A stretch of 7,090 nucleotides of DNA from Bordetella parapertussis (GTDB lineage: Bacteria; Pseudomonadota; Gammaproteobacteria; Burkholderiales; Burkholderiaceae_C). Positions 6,306 to 7,090 of the stretch are shown here, in pieces (the stretch's first letter is position 1; each line of letters starts with the position of its first letter). Where the stretch lies: contig CAMDJS010000108.1 in the NCBI GenBank assembly GCA_945900685.1, positions 1 through 7,090 on the forward strand. The letters are read 5' to 3'. The notes under the pieces are model-generated. The model was not told where the DNA came from. It was given only the letters and a program-made list of their open reading frames with translations, and made no database searches. A program made the translations under genes and the position numbers.

Positions 6306-7090
6306 ATGGCAATGCGATCTCACTACTGCGGCTTGGTCACCGAAGCCCTCCAAGGTCAAACCGTCACTTTGTGCGGTTGGGTCAACCGCAGACGCGACCA
6401 CGGTGGTGTGATTTTTGTCGACTTGCGTGACCGCGAAGGTTATGTGCAGGTGGTCTGCGACCCGGACCGCGCCGAGATGTTCAAACAAGCTGAAGAACTG
6501 CGCAACGAGTTTTGTATCCAGATCAAAGGCTTGGTGCGTTTGCGCCCTGACGGCACCACCAACGAGAACTTGAAAAGCGGCAAGATTGAAGTGCTGTGCC
6601 ACGAACTCGTGGTGTTAAACCCATCAGTCACACCGCCGTTCCAGTTGGATGACGACAACCTGTCCGAGACCACTCGCCTGACTCACCGCGTGCTCGATTT
6701 GCGTCGTCCTTACATGCAGAAAAATCTGATGCTGCGCTACAAAGTGGCGATGGCTGTGCGCAAGTTTTTGGATGCCAACGGGTTTGTCGATATTGAAACG
6801 CCCATGCTGACCAAGAGCACGCCCGAGGGCGCGCGCGATTACTTAGTGCCCAGCCGTGTGAACGACGGTCACTTTTTTGCACTGCCGCAGTCGCCTCAGT
6901 TGTTCAAGCAGTTGTTGATGGTTTCTGGCTTTGACCGCTACTACCAAATCACCAAATGTTTCCGTGACGAAGACTTGCGTGCTGACCGCCAGCCCGAATT
7001 CACCCAGATCGATATTGAAACCTCGTTCATGGACGAAGAAGAAATCCGCGCTTTGTTCCAAAACATGATCAAAGGCGTGTTCGTTGAAAC
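6306..7090 (+). CDS. aspS: aspartyl-tRNA synthetase AspS, N-terminal part (cut by window end)
   Basis: This class II aminoacyl-tRNA synthetase charges tRNA with aspartate. The window holds 261 complete codons of about 590-600 expected. The N-terminal OB-fold anticodon-binding domain (about 1-110) begins [17 protein letters not shown] and contains [20 protein letters not shown]. The catalytic domain follows: motif 1 around [20 protein letters not shown], the aspartate-recognition QSPQ (195-198), and motif 2 with F219-R220-D221-E222 then [16 protein letters not shown]. Motif 3 lies beyond the edge. H32 and G83 occupy the positions reported to mark non-discriminating bacterial AspRS. The start could also be the second in-frame ATG at 6312. 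A weak GAAAG lies ten bases before the first ATG. The 60-bp gap after the DUF502 gene has no clear terminator, so read-through from upstream is possible. Confidence 0.96.
   Translation, partial: MAMRSHYCGLVTEALQGQTVTLCGWVNRRRDHGGVIFVDLRDREGYVQVVCDPDRAEMFKQAEELRNEFCIQIKGLVRLRPDGTTNENLKSGKIEVLCHELVVLNPSVTPPFQLDDDNLSETTRLTHRVLDLRRPYMQKNLMLRYKVAMAVRKFLDANGFVDIETPMLTKSTPEGARDYLVPSRVNDGHFFALPQSPQLFKQLLMVSGFDRYYQITKCFRDEDLRADRQPEFTQIDIETSFMDEEEIRALFQNMIKGVFVE

Overview
The window looks like a chromosomal segment of a betaproteobacterium of the order Burkholderiales, possibly Comamonadaceae-like. This rests on a UbiJ/UbiB pair, an FmdB zinc ribbon – DUF502 – aspartyl-tRNA synthetase run, the style of the AspRS sequence, and a moderately GC-rich composition by eye. 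The genus is an inference. There are no RNA genes, insertion sequences, CRISPR arrays or phage genes.

Layout: (1) 49-2129, plus strand: ubiJ and ubiB, joined by a 4-base ATGA overlap, encode an accessory factor and an atypical kinase/ATPase of aerobic ubiquinone biosynthesis. (2) 2118-5106, minus strand: a polyamine (putrescine/spermidine type) ABC importer operon, read potF - potH - potI. It holds a lipoprotein binding protein and two permeases but no ATP-binding subunit. potH and potI overlap by ATGA. potI and ubiB converge and overlap by 12 bp, so no intergenic space is left for a terminator. (3) 5107-5279: a 173-bp divergent promoter region. (4) 5280-6245, plus strand: an FmdB-family zinc-ribbon gene and a DUF502 membrane protein gene. 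(5) 6306 to the right edge: the first 261 codons of aspS, cut by the window end.

The three blocks are functionally unrelated: respiratory quinone synthesis, polyamine uptake, and translation with small conserved genes. The most interesting non-coding feature is the potF-potH junction. Two tandem inverted repeats there surround both possible potH start codons, just where an ATPase gene (potG) sits in the E. coli potFGHI operon. I see no clearly new biological system; the window is mostly ordinary housekeeping and transport DNA with a few oddities in regulation and gene content.
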